A stretch of DNA of 12,510 nt, taken from Gammaproteobacteria bacterium (GTDB lineage Bacteria > Pseudomonadota > Gammaproteobacteria > UWMA-0217). The stretch spans positions 1 to 12,510 of the forward strand of contig JALVPS010000322.1 in NCBI GenBank assembly GCA_027031685.1. Reading direction: 5' to 3'. How positions within the stretch are numbered: position 1 is the stretch's first letter; each line of letters opens with the position of its first letter. This document shows, in pieces, positions 1-7,049 of the stretch. The translations under genes and the position numbers were made by a program. The notes under the pieces are model-generated. The model was given only the letters and a program-made list of their open reading frames with translations, did not search any database and was not told where the DNA came from.

Positions 1-173
1 ACGACCGCGGCACCCTGTTCGGCCTACAGTCGGGCGGGCGCACCGAGTCCATCCTCATGTCGCTGCCGCCGCTGGTGCGCTGGCGCTACAACTGGCGCCC
101 CGAGCCGGGTACACCCGAGGCGCGCCTCTACGAGCGCTACCTAGTGCCGCGCGACTGGCTCGGCGAGGCGTAG
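1..173 (+). CDS. hemF: Coproporphyrinogen III oxidase, oxygen-dependent (3' end only)
   Basis: The window opens inside this gene; the reading frame starts at base 3 and gives the last 57 residues. HemF uses O2 to decarboxylate coproporphyrinogen III to protoporphyrinogen IX in the cytosol, late in heme synthesis. The visible part has the conserved C-terminal features of the family: a GLQSGGRTESILMSLPP stretch (residues 6-22 of the fragment), then RWRYNW and an ending in YLVPRDWL. The catalytic core lies outside the window. The gene faces the minus-strand signalling gene, and the coding ends overlap by 33 bp (141-173). hemB lies about 2.8 kb downstream, so heme genes cluster loosely here. The family call is firm; nothing can be said about its start or regulation. 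Confidence 0.93.
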   Translation, partial: DRGTLFGLQSGGRTESILMSLPPLVRWRYNWRPEPGTPEARLYERYLVPRDWLGEA

Positions 174-2711
174 CATCTGCGTCTCGCTCTCGGCCCGCCG
201 GTCGATATTGGTGAGCGGGCGGGAGATGTAGTAACCCTGCGCGTGGTCCACCTTGCACTCGCGCAACAGCTTGAGCGTGTTGGCGTTCTCCACGTACTCC
301 GCCACCGTCTCCATGCCGTGCAAGTGAGCGATCTCGTTGATGGCGATGACGATGTTCTGGTTGATGGGGTCGGTGGCCAGGTCCTGCACGAACTGGCCGT
401 CGATCTTGACGATGTCCACCGGCAGGTGCTTGAGCTGGGAGAAGGAGCTGAAACCGGTGCCGAAGTCATCCAGGGCGAAACGCCAGTGGCGCTTGCGCAG
501 CGTCTGGATGAAGTTGCGCGCCACGTCCATCTTCTCGATGGCGCTGGTCTCGGTGATCTCGAACACCATGCTGCCGGGCGGGATGCGCGCCTGGTTCAGG
601 TAGTGGTCGATCTGGCGCAGGGCGTCCGGGCTGTTGAGGGTGGAGCCGGACAGATTGACCGAGAAGCTGGCACGGCGCCCCTCGCGGTGCAGGGCCTGCA
701 GGTGGCGCAACGCCTCGCGCACCACCCACAGGTCGATCTTCTGCATCAGGTTGAAGCGCTCCGCCATGGGCAGGAAGGCCAGCGGGCTGACCATGTCGCC
801 GTCGTCGTGGCGCATGCGCACCAGCACCTCGTAGTGGTCGGGCATGTGGGCCAGCGAGGCCCACAGCCGGTTGGGCTCCTCCGGCAGGGCGCTGAAGTCC
901 ACCTGGTCGAGCGGCAGGATGGGCTGGTACATGAGGGTGAACTGCTGCCGCTCCACGGCCTCGGACAGGCGCGCCGACCAGGCGATCTCCTCGTTCATGG
1001 AGGCCTTGTCGGCGTCGGTCTGCTCCGAGTACAGGTGGCACTGGTTGCGGCCCTTGCGCTTGGCGATGTTACAGGCGATATCGGCATTGGCCAGCACATC
1101 CTTGTCGGTCAGGCCCGGCTCGATCATGGCGATGCCGATGGAGCAGCTCAGCTTGAAGGACACCTCCTCGCTGATGTAGGCCACCTCCTGCAGCATGCTG
1201 CGCAGGTGTTCGGCAATGTGGACCGCCTCCTCTTCCTGCACCTCGCGCAGCACCACGGCGAACTCGTCGCCCCCCAGGCGCGCCACCGCGTCGCTGTTGC
1301 GCACGCACTCACGCAGGCGCTGGCTGGCCTCCACCAGTAGCTTGTCGCCAGCGTCGTGGCCAGCCGTGTCGTTGAGGTACTTGAACTGGTCCAGGTCGAT
1401 GTACAGCAGGGCCGAGCGCAGCCCGGGCATGCGGTTGATCTTCTCCGCCTCACGCCTGAGGGCCTTTTCGAAGAAACGCCGGTTGTACAGGTCGGTGAGC
1501 GGGTCGCGGGAGGCCTGCCAGATGAGCCGCCGCTCCAGCCGCTTGCGCTCGGTGATGTCGCGGAAGGCCACCACCGAGCCCTGGCGGCGGTCGTTGAAGC
1601 GCAACGGCTGCACAGTGCACACCACGTGGAACTTCTGTCCGCCCACACGCGAGAAGACCGTTTCCCAATGGGTCAGCTCGGTGCCGCTGGCATAGGCCTC
1701 GGCCAGCCGGTCGCGGGCGCTCCGGTCGGCCTTGCGCTTGCCGTCGTGGATGTGGATGAGGCGCGAGGCCAGCTTGCCCAGGTACTCCTCGCTGCGGCGG
1801 AAGCCCAGCATGCGCGCCCCGGCCGGGTTGAGGAAGGTGATCCGGCCCTCGTTGTCCACCCCGAACACCCCCTCACCGATGGAGGTGAGGATGGCCTCGA
1901 AGCGGCGCCGCTCGGCGTCGGCCGTCTTCTGCAGCGCCAACAGGCGCGCCAGGGCGTTGACACGCGCCACGATGAGGGCATCGGTCTCCGTCTTGAACAA
2001 GCATTCCACCGCCCCCAGCTCCAGGCTGTGCTGCACCGACCTGTCGTTGTAGTCGCTGATGAGCATGACCGGCCGCAGGCGACCGCAGCAGGGGTTGTCG
2101 GACAGGCTGGCGAAGAGCTGTGCCGCGCCTCCGGTCTGCACCAGATGGTAGTCCACGATGACGATGTCGAATTCCTGGCTGGCTACCGCGACCTGGGCGT
2201 CGTCCACGCGGTGCACCAGGGTGACCTCGTAGCCGGCCGAACCGAGGATGCGCGCGTAGCGCTCGCAGTCCAGCGGCGAGTCCTCCAGCAGCAGCACGCG
2301 GCCACGCCCGCTGCCGGCCGCGCCGTGCCCCCCGGCGGGGACCGGCAGGCGCAACCGGTCGAGGAACTCCAGCAGCTCCAGGTGCTGGGCATGGGCAAAG
2401 CGACGTGCCTGCGGACGGCGCTGCAGCCAGGCGGCCAGCTCGGCACCGGGAACGTCGCCCAGCAGCAGCAGTGGCAGGCGCGCCAGGGGTGGCCGGTCGA
2501 GCATGGACTGCAGCAGTGCCAGCAGCTCCGGCTCGTAGTCCACCAGCCCCAGCACCACGGCGTCCCAGGGCGCCTCCGCCACGTCGCGCAGCAGGGTGAC
2601 CGCCTCCCAGTAGTCCTTGCACTCCACCGGGTCGTAACCCGCCTCGTGCAAGGTCTGGGCCAAGGCGAACCGCTGCGTGTGCGAATGCTCGATCAGTAGT
2701 ACACGGTACAT
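141..2711 (-). CDS. Dual-receiver PAS-GGDEF-EAL c-di-GMP signalling protein
   Basis: An 856-residue cytosolic protein with no membrane segment. Residues 1-120 are a receiver-like domain in which Gly55 stands where the phosphorylated Asp is expected. Residues 137-260 are a second receiver with a complete acidic set (Glu143, Asp144, Asp187, Lys240). A PAS domain spans about 268-388 and a GGDEF domain about 400-560, with intact GGDEF at 480-484 and an I-site RNSD at 471-474. An EAL domain follows (about 580-835) with an EVLVR version of ExLxR (628-632), Asn686, EITE (718-721), DDFGTG (748-753), Lys769 and Gln825. Both the synthase and hydrolase sites therefore look usable. The start at 2711 is preferred because MYRVLLIE begins the receiver fold and a GAGAA lies upstream; a GTG at 2798 in the same frame adds 29 unconvincing residues. 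It is probably phosphorylated by an unlinked histidine kinase. No gene symbol can be assigned. Confidence 0.92.
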   Translation of the reverse strand: MYRVLLIEHSHTQRFALAQTLHEAGYDPVECKDYWEAVTLLRDVAEAPWDAVVLGLVDYEPELLALLQSMLDRPPLARLPLLLLGDVPGAELAAWLQRRPQARRFAHAQHLELLEFLDRLRLPVPAGGHGAAGSGRGRVLLLEDSPLDCERYARILGSAGYEVTLVHRVDDAQVAVASQEFDIVIVDYHLVQTGGAAQLFASLSDNPCCGRLRPVMLISDYNDRSVQHSLELGAVECLFKTETDALIVARVNALARLLALQKTADAERRRFEAILTSIGEGVFGVDNEGRITFLNPAGARMLGFRRSEEYLGKLASRLIHIHDGKRKADRSARDRLAEAYASGTELTHWETVFSRVGGQKFHVVCTVQPLRFNDRRQGSVVAFRDITERKRLERRLIWQASRDPLTDLYNRRFFEKALRREAEKINRMPGLRSALLYIDLDQFKYLNDTAGHDAGDKLLVEASQRLRECVRNSDAVARLGGDEFAVVLREVQEEEAVHIAEHLRSMLQEVAYISEEVSFKLSCSIGIAMIEPGLTDKDVLANADIACNIAKRKGRNQCHLYSEQTDADKASMNEEIAWSARLSEAVERQQFTLMYQPILPLDQVDFSALPEEPNRLWASLAHMPDHYEVLVRMRHDDGDMVSPLAFLPMAERFNLMQKIDLWVVREALRHLQALHREGRRASFSVNLSGSTLNSPDALRQIDHYLNQARIPPGSMVFEITETSAIEKMDVARNFIQTLRKRHWRFALDDFGTGFSSFSQLKHLPVDIVKIDGQFVQDLATDPINQNIVIAINEIAHLHGMETVAEYVENANTLKLLRECKVDHAQGYYISRPLTNIDRRAESETQMLRLAEPVARH

Positions 2712-2782
2712 GGCATTGGGTTCTCGCGTGGCAATCCTTGTCCACCTTGGGCGGGATGGTAGCGACCGAACAGGGATGACGC

Positions 2783-2799
2783 TGTGACCGGCGGTCACA
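2783..2799. promoter_or_regulatory. Perfect 17-bp dyad with CRP-like half-sites
   Basis: TGTGACCG-G-CGGTCACA is a perfect inverted repeat with 8-bp arms around one central base. The half-sites TGTGA and TCACA are those of CRP, but they are 7 bp apart, not the usual 6. The dyad centre (2791) lies about 42 bp upstream of the start expected from a minus-strand -10 candidate TACCAT (2761-2756), which is the class II activator position for the c-di-GMP gene. The dyad itself is certain; the binding protein is inference. Confidence 0.55.
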
Positions 2800-2844
2800 A
2801 GGCCACGTAAGGGCGGACAGCCGCGCGTCCTCGAACGTTCCCTA

Positions 2845-2860
2845 CGTGAAACACCTCACA
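2845..2860. promoter_or_regulatory. Candidate CRP/Vfr binding site
   Basis: CGTGA-AACACC-TCACA matches the CRP core TGTGA-N6-TCACA at 9 of 10 positions. It lies between the divergent c-di-GMP gene and hemB. Its centre (2852.5) is 61.5 bp from the neighbouring dyad and about 50 bp upstream of the predicted hemB start. The CRP/Vfr protein at 10504-11142 keeps the Arg-Glu...Arg recognition residues that read this motif. Occupancy is inferred. Confidence 0.5.
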
Positions 2861-2887
2861 TCACGGACCGGGTCGGCGCGGCGGCTG

Positions 2888-2896
2888 TGCCATAAT
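2888..2896 (+). promoter_or_regulatory. Extended -10 promoter of hemB
   Basis: TGC-CATAAT at 2888-2896 is an extended -10 element (TGn followed by a 5-of-6 match to TATAAT). No convincing -35 is seen at the usual distance, as is common for extended -10 promoters. Transcription would start near 2903, giving a leader of about 26 nt with a GGGAG ribosome site before the hemB ATG. Confidence 0.5.
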
Positions 2897-2928
2897 CGCG
2901 CCATTGTGTCCTTTCCCGGGAGTACGTC

Positions 2929-3930
2929 ATGAGCCACGGTTATCCCCCCGTCCGCCCGCGCCGCATGCGGCGCGACGAGTTCAGCCGCCGCCTGATGCGC
3001 GAGCACCGCCTCACCACCGACGACCTCATCTGGCCCGTGTTCGTGCTGGAGGGCCAGAACCAGCGCGAGCCGGTGCCCTCCATGCCGGGCGTGGAGCGGC
3101 TCAGCATCGACCAGCTGCTGGTGGAGGCGGAGCGTGCCGCCGAGCTGGGCATTCCGGCCATCGCCCTCTTTCCAGTCACGCCACCGGAACGCAAGTCGGA
3201 ACTGGCCGAGGAGGCCTACAATCCCGACGGGCTGGCGCAGCGCGCCGTGCGCGCCCTCAAGGCCCGGCTGCCGGAACTGGGCGTGATCACCGACGTGGCG
3301 CTGGACCCGTTCACCTCCCACGGCCAGGACGGGCTGCTCGACGAGAGCGGCTATGTGACCAACGATGCCACGGTGGAGGTGCTGGTGAAACAGGCCCTGT
3401 CACATGCCGAGGCGGGCGCCGACATCGTGGCTCCATCGGACATGATGGACGGCCGCGTGGGCGCCATCCGGGCCGCCCTGGAGAAGGCCGGCCACGTGAA
3501 CACCCGCATCCTGGCCTACTCGGCCAAATACGCCTCCAGTTTCTACGGGCCGTTCCGCGACGCGGTGGGCTCGGCCGGCAACCTGGGCGGCGGCAACAAG
3601 TACAGCTACCAGATGGACCCGGCCAACAGCGCCGAGGCGCTGCGCGAGGTGGCGCTGGACATCGACGAGGGAGCCGACATGGTGATGGTCAAGCCCGGCA
3701 TGCCGTACCTGGACATCGTGTGGCGCGTGAAGGAGCGCTTCGGTATGCCCACCTTCGTCTATCACGTGAGCGGCGAGTACGCCATGCTCAAGGCGGCCGG
3801 CCAGCAGGGCTGGATCGACGAGCGGGCCTGCGTGCTGGAGGCCCTGCTGGGCATGAAGCGGGCCGGCGCCGATGGCGTGCTCACCTACTACGCCCGCGAG
3901 GTGGCGGGCTGGCTGCGCGAGGGCTGCTGA
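2929..3930 (+). CDS. hemB: Delta-aminolevulinic acid dehydratase (porphobilinogen synthase)
   Basis: Condenses two 5-aminolevulinate molecules to porphobilinogen in the cytosol, the second common step of heme synthesis. It has 333 residues, a normal length. The two active-site lysines are visible: Lys200 in YSAKYASSFYGPFRDA and Lys255 in MVMVKPGMPY. In the metal-site loop (residues 122-135, DVALDPFTSHGQDG) the cysteines of zinc-type enzymes are replaced by Ala and Asp. This is the pattern of the magnesium-dependent Pseudomonas-type enzymes. A GGGAG sits 6 bases before the ATG. The stop TGA shares its last base with the aroE ATG, so the two are probably co-transcribed and translationally coupled. 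Confidence 0.97.
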   Translation: MSHGYPPVRPRRMRRDEFSRRLMREHRLTTDDLIWPVFVLEGQNQREPVPSMPGVERLSIDQLLVEAERAAELGIPAIALFPVTPPERKSELAEEAYNPDGLAQRAVRALKARLPELGVITDVALDPFTSHGQDGLLDESGYVTNDATVEVLVKQALSHAEAGADIVAPSDMMDGRVGAIRAALEKAGHVNTRILAYSAKYASSFYGPFRDAVGSAGNLGGGNKYSYQMDPANSAEALREVALDIDEGADMVMVKPGMPYLDIVWRVKERFGMPTFVYHVSGEYAMLKAAGQQGWIDERACVLEALLGMKRAGADGVLTYYAREVAGWLREGC

Positions 3931-4766
3931 TGGACCGCTATGCCGTGCTGGGCAACCCGGTGGGGCACAGCCTGTCGCCGCGCATCCATGCCCTGTTCGC
4001 CGCCCAGACCGGCCAGTCGCTGGGCTACGAGGCCCTGGAGCCGCCGTTGGACGGCTTCGCCGACTTCGTGGCCGACCTGCACCGGCAGGGCTACCGCGGC
4101 ATGAACGTGACCATCCCCTTCAAGGGCGAGGCCTGGGCCCTGGCCGAGCCGCGCTCGCCACGAGCCGAACTGGCGCGCTCGGTGAACACCCTCATTCGCA
4201 CCGGGCAGGGCTGGCGCGGCGACACCACCGACGGGGTGGGGCTGGTGCGCGACCTGACCGGCAACCTGCGGGTGACGCTGACCGGCTGTCGCCTGCTGCT
4301 GGTGGGGGCCGGCGGGGCGGCCCGCGCCGTGACCGGCGCCCTGCTGGAGGCCGGCCCGTCCGTGCTGCACGTGGCCAACCGCACCGCCCCCAAGGCGCGC
4401 GAGCTGGCGCGCGCCTTCGCCCATATGGGGCCCATCCGCGGCAGCGGCCTGGACGGCCCCTACGACGACTGCCCCTTCGACGTGATCATCAACGCCACCG
4501 CCACCAGCCTGGAGAGCACGGTGCCCGACCTGCCGGACGGGCTGCTGCGCCCCGGCGGGCTGGTCTACGACATGATGTACGCCGCCGAGCCCACCCCCTT
4601 CGTGCACTGGGGACTGGTGCAGGGCGCGGCGCGCAGCGTGGACGGGCTGGGCATGCTGGTGGAACAGGCGGCGGAGAGCTTCTGGCTGTGGCGCGGCGTG
4701 CGGCCGGAGACGAGGCCAGTGCTGGCCGCCCTGCGCACCGAGCTGGGTTACCGCGACGGCGAGTGA
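3930..4766 (+). CDS. aroE: Shikimate dehydrogenase (NADP+)
   Basis: Reduces 3-dehydroshikimate to shikimate with NADPH in the cytosolic shikimate pathway. It has 278 residues, typical of AroE. Visible features are SLSP (14-17), which binds substrate; NVTIPFK (59-65) with catalytic Lys65; GDTTDG (97-102) with catalytic Asp101; the nucleotide-binding GAGGAARA (126-133); an NRT motif (150-152) that helps select NADP; and a C-terminal DGLGMLVEQAAESFWLW. The start ATG overlaps the hemB stop by one base (TGATG), and no other start fits the SLSP distance. The gene ends 9 bp from the stop of the convergent marC-like gene, with no intrinsic terminator between them. Confidence 0.97.
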   Translation: MDRYAVLGNPVGHSLSPRIHALFAAQTGQSLGYEALEPPLDGFADFVADLHRQGYRGMNVTIPFKGEAWALAEPRSPRAELARSVNTLIRTGQGWRGDTTDGVGLVRDLTGNLRVTLTGCRLLLVGAGGAARAVTGALLEAGPSVLHVANRTAPKARELARAFAHMGPIRGSGLDGPYDDCPFDVIINATATSLESTVPDLPDGLLRPGGLVYDMMYAAEPTPFVHWGLVQGAARSVDGLGMLVEQAAESFWLWRGVRPETRPVLAALRTELGYRDGE

Positions 4767-4775
4767 GCGGGACGC

Positions 4776-5390
4776 TCAGGGCAGGGCGGCCAAGCCGTCC
4801 ACCACATACTGCATGGCGATCACCGCCAGCAGCAGGCCGGTGAGACGGGTGACGACACCGATGCCGCCCAGGCCCAGCAGGCGGCGTATCCACGGCGCCA
4901 GGGCGAAGGCCACGAACACCGCGCTGCAGGCGGCCATCACCACCGCCGTCAGCAGGCCCGGCGACAGCGGCCGCGCCGCTCCCTGCTGCCAGATGAGCAC
5001 CGCGGTGATGGCCCCCGGCCCGGCCAGCAGCGGCGTGGCCAGGGGCACCAGCGCCACGTGATCCTTGTGCAGGCTCTCCTCCTCTTCGCGCGCCGAGCTG
5101 CGGATGTTGGCCGGGATCAGGTTGAGGAGCTGCAAGGCGTAGATGAAGAAGATGCCGCCGCCGGCCAGCTGGAAGGCCGGCAGGGTGATGCCAAAAAAGC
5201 GCAGTATGGCGTCCCCCGTGAAGCCGAACAGCAGCAGGATGGCGGCCGCCGTGACACAGGCCACCGCCGCCACGCGCAGCTGCGCGGCCCGCCCCAGCCC
5301 GCCGGTGAGGGCCAGGAACATGGGCAGGTTGCCCACCGGGTCCATGATGATGAGCAGGGGGATGAACAGGGCCAGGAAGTCGCGCGTCAC
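4776..5390 (-). CDS. MarC/UPF0056 family inner-membrane protein
   Basis: A 204-residue integral membrane protein with about six predicted helices (roughly 4-27, 38-57, 68-90, 113-134, 146-168 and 178-200). Family marks are MDPVGNLP at 16-23 in the first helix and PLATPLLAGPGAI at 116-128 in the fourth, with a charged loop between (95-112, rich in Glu). MarC proteins are widespread, and their transport substrate is not established; the old link to multiple antibiotic resistance has not held up. Translation starts at a GTG whose last two bases plus the next A form the stop of the upstream carbonic-anhydrase-like gene (GTGA overlap). GGAGG precedes it by 7 bases. The two genes are thus a coupled pair. 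Confidence 0.9.
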   Translation of the reverse strand: MTRDFLALFIPLLIIMDPVGNLPMFLALTGGLGRAAQLRVAAVACVTAAAILLLFGFTGDAILRFFGITLPAFQLAGGGIFFIYALQLLNLIPANIRSSAREEEESLHKDHVALVPLATPLLAGPGAITAVLIWQQGAARPLSPGLLTAVVMAACSAVFVAFALAPWIRRLLGLGGIGVVTRLTGLLLAVIAMQYVVDGLAALP

Positions 5391-5929
5391 GCCCCGCCCT
5401 CCAGGGCGCGGCGGTGGCGCGCGGCCAGCTGCACGTAATGGGCCGCCGAGTAGCGCAGCCAGTCCCGTTCCGCGTCGCTGAGCGGGCGCTGGCGCCGCAC
5501 CGGCGAGCCCAGCCACAGGTAGCCACCCTCCAGATGCCGCCCCGGCGGCACCAGGGAGCCGGCCCCCAGCATGACCTCCGCGTCCAGCTCGGCGCCATCC
5601 AGCACCACGCTGCCCATGCCGATCAGGCAGCGGTCGCCCACCGTGCAGGCGTGCAGCGTGACGTTGTGCCCCACGGTCACCTCGGCGCCCACCACCAGGC
5701 CGCGCCCGCCGGGCGTCCACTCGCTGTCGTGGGTGACGTGCAGCACGCTGCCGTCCTGGATGTTGCTGGCGCGGCCCACCTCGATGGCCTGCACGTCGCC
5801 GCGCAGCACCGCCCCCGGCCACACCGACACCTGCGCGTGCAGGATGACGCGGCCGATGACGGCGGCCAGCGGGTCCACATACACGTCCTCGTGCAGGCGG
5901 GGGCACCACCGCTCGAAGGCTCGGATCAC
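5387..5929 (-). CDS. Gamma-carbonic anhydrase-like hexapeptide-repeat protein (YrdA/PaaY type)
   Basis: A 180-residue left-handed beta-helix protein, expected to be a cytosolic trimer. Hexapeptide repeats run from about residue 20 to 130 (for example AAVIGRVIL, AEVTVGHNV, CLIGMGSVV). The three zinc histidines of the family appear as HVTH (64-67, probably His67) and GHNVTLH (His88 and His93). Relatives include E. coli YrdA and PaaY; some have carbonic anhydrase or thioesterase activity and many have no known substrate, so the reaction is left open. The start is a GTG at 5929 with AAGGAG seven bases upstream; upstream in-frame codons do not resemble the family. It is the first gene of a pair with marC and is divergent from ubiA. 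Confidence 0.9.
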   Translation of the reverse strand: MIRAFERWCPRLHEDVYVDPLAAVIGRVILHAQVSVWPGAVLRGDVQAIEVGRASNIQDGSVLHVTHDSEWTPGGRGLVVGAEVTVGHNVTLHACTVGDRCLIGMGSVVLDGAELDAEVMLGAGSLVPPGRHLEGGYLWLGSPVRRQRPLSDAERDWLRYSAAHYVQLAARHRRALEGGA

Positions 5930-5967
5930 CAGGCCACTCCTTGCCCGTGGGGCACCAGCCCGCGATC

Positions 5968-5982
5968 GGGCTAAAATAGCCC
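5968..5982. promoter_or_regulatory. Symmetric bidirectional promoter between ubiA and the gamma-CA-like gene
   Basis: GGGCTA-AAA-TAGCCC is a perfect 15-bp inverted repeat. It contains TAAAAT (5972-5977, 5 of 6 to the -10 consensus) on the plus strand and TATTTT (5978-5973, 4 of 6) on the minus strand. These would start transcription near 5984 for ubiA and near 5966 for the gamma-CA/marC pair. No good -35 is seen on the plus strand; GTGGCA (6002-5997) is a weak one on the minus strand. Confidence 0.45.
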
Positions 5983-6007
5983 CTCTCCTGTCCGGATGCC
6001 ACCGCCC

Positions 6008-6901
6008 ATGAACACCACCGTCCACCGCCCCACCCTGCTGCGCCGCCTGGACGCCTACGCGCGGCTGGTGCGCCTCGACCGGCCCATCGGCATCTTCCTG
6101 CTGTTGTGGCCCACCCTGTGGGCGCTGTGGCTGGCGGCCGACGGCCTGCCAGACCTGCACGTGCTGGCGGTGTTCGTGGCCGGGGTGGTGCTCATGCGTT
6201 CGGCCGGCTGCGCCATCAACGACTACGCCGACCGCCACATCGACCCGCACGTGGCGCGCACCTGCCAGCGCCCGCTGGCGGCGGGAGAGATCACGCCGGG
6301 CGAGGCGCTGGGGGTGTTCGCGGCGCTGGCGGGGCTGGCCTTCCTGCTGGTGCTGAGCCTCAACGCCCTGACGCGCTGGATGTCGCTGGTGGCCGTGCTG
6401 CTGGCCGCCAGCTATCCGTTCATGAAGCGCTACCACTACCTGCCCCAGGTGCACCTGGGAGCGGCCTTCGCCTGGGCCATTCCCATGGCCTTCACGGCCC
6501 AGACCGGGACCCTGCCGCCACCCGGCGGCTGGCTGCTGTTCTTCGCCAACCTGCTGTGGACCACCGCCTACGACACCATGTATGCCATGGCCGACCGCGA
6601 GGACGACCTGCGCATCGGCGTGAAGTCCACCGCCATCCTGTTCGGCGAGGCGGACCGGCTGATCATCGGCGCCCTGCAGGTCATGACCCTGCTGGCGCTG
6701 GTGCTGGTGGGGCGCAGCTTCGCCCTGGGCTGGCCCTACTACGCGGGGCTGGCGCTGGCCGCCCTGTTCGGCCTGTACCAGCAGTTCCTCATCCGCCAGC
6801 GCGAGCCGCGCGACTGCTTCCGCGCCTTTCTCAACAACAACTATGTGGGGATGGCGGTGTTCGCCGGCATCGTGGCCGACCGGCTGCTGCACGGGGGGTG
6901 A
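6008..6901 (+). CDS. ubiA: 4-hydroxybenzoate polyprenyltransferase
   Basis: An inner-membrane enzyme that joins the polyprenyl tail to 4-hydroxybenzoate, the first membrane step of ubiquinone synthesis. It has 297 residues, close to the family norm, and is largely transmembrane. Both aspartate-rich motifs that bind Mg2+-diphosphate are present: NDYADRHID at 71-79 and DTMYAMADREDD at 189-200, followed by KSTA. The early LVRLDRPIGIFLLLWPTLWA is typical of UbiA. An in-frame ATG at 5996 would add four residues (MPPP). I prefer 6008 because it leaves a longer leader from the predicted promoter; neither has a strong ribosome site. No ubiC gene lies upstream, unlike E. coli. It is convergent with the predicted small RNA. 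Confidence 0.96.
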   Translation: MNTTVHRPTLLRRLDAYARLVRLDRPIGIFLLLWPTLWALWLAADGLPDLHVLAVFVAGVVLMRSAGCAINDYADRHIDPHVARTCQRPLAAGEITPGEALGVFAALAGLAFLLVLSLNALTRWMSLVAVLLAASYPFMKRYHYLPQVHLGAAFAWAIPMAFTAQTGTLPPPGGWLLFFANLLWTTAYDTMYAMADREDDLRIGVKSTAILFGEADRLIIGALQVMTLLALVLVGRSFALGWPYYAGLALAALFGLYQQFLIRQREPRDCFRAFLNNNYVGMAVFAGIVADRLLHGG

Positions 6902-6917
6902 AGCCCGGGAAGCGGGC

Positions 6918-6952
6918 AAAAAAAAGCGCGGCTAAAGGAGGAAACGCCGCGC
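6918..6952 (-). terminator. Intrinsic terminator of the putative small RNA
   Basis: On the minus strand GCGCGGC pairs perfectly with GCCGCGC (7 bp, all G-C) around a 13-nt loop and is followed at once by eight T. This is the clearest intrinsic terminator in the window. It faces ubiA and ends 17 bp past the ubiA stop. On the plus strand the same sequence gives an A-run, so it does not terminate ubiA. Confidence 0.85.
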
Positions 6953-7020
6953 CAATATACCACCAAAGGAGGATGGAGGATCGAGGGGACCGAGCAATAC
7001 CGCTCAATCACTGTATTCAT

Positions 7021-7049
7021 ATCTTCTAATATACTTATCGCCTTGTCAA
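7021..7049 (-). promoter_or_regulatory. Internal sigma-70 promoter candidate for the small RNA
   Basis: The minus strand has a perfect TTGACA (7049-7044), a 17-bp spacer and GAAGAT (7026-7021), a weak -10 with the key A2 and T6, in an AT-rich stretch that stands out from the surroundings. The start would lie near 7014, about 97 nt before the end of the terminator. Confidence 0.4.

Noticed and set aside
243..2699. Long plus-strand open frames opposite the c-di-GMP gene
   Set aside because: High GC content leaves long antisense frames; their composition is Val/His/Gln-rich and matches no family, while the minus strand has clear domains.
5930..6919. Upstream extension of the gamma-CA-like frame to 510 codons
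   Set aside because: It is antisense to ubiA; the GTG at 5929 has a good ribosome site and matches the family start.
6903..6925. Hairpin GCCCG/CGGGC plus A-run as a ubiA terminator
   Set aside because: On the ubiA strand the hairpin is followed by A, not T, and the stem is only 5 bp.
6962..7029. Plus-strand mini-frame starting ATG at 6973 after AAAGGAGG
   Set aside because: The ribosome site touches the ATG with no spacing, and the 18-codon product has no recognisable features.
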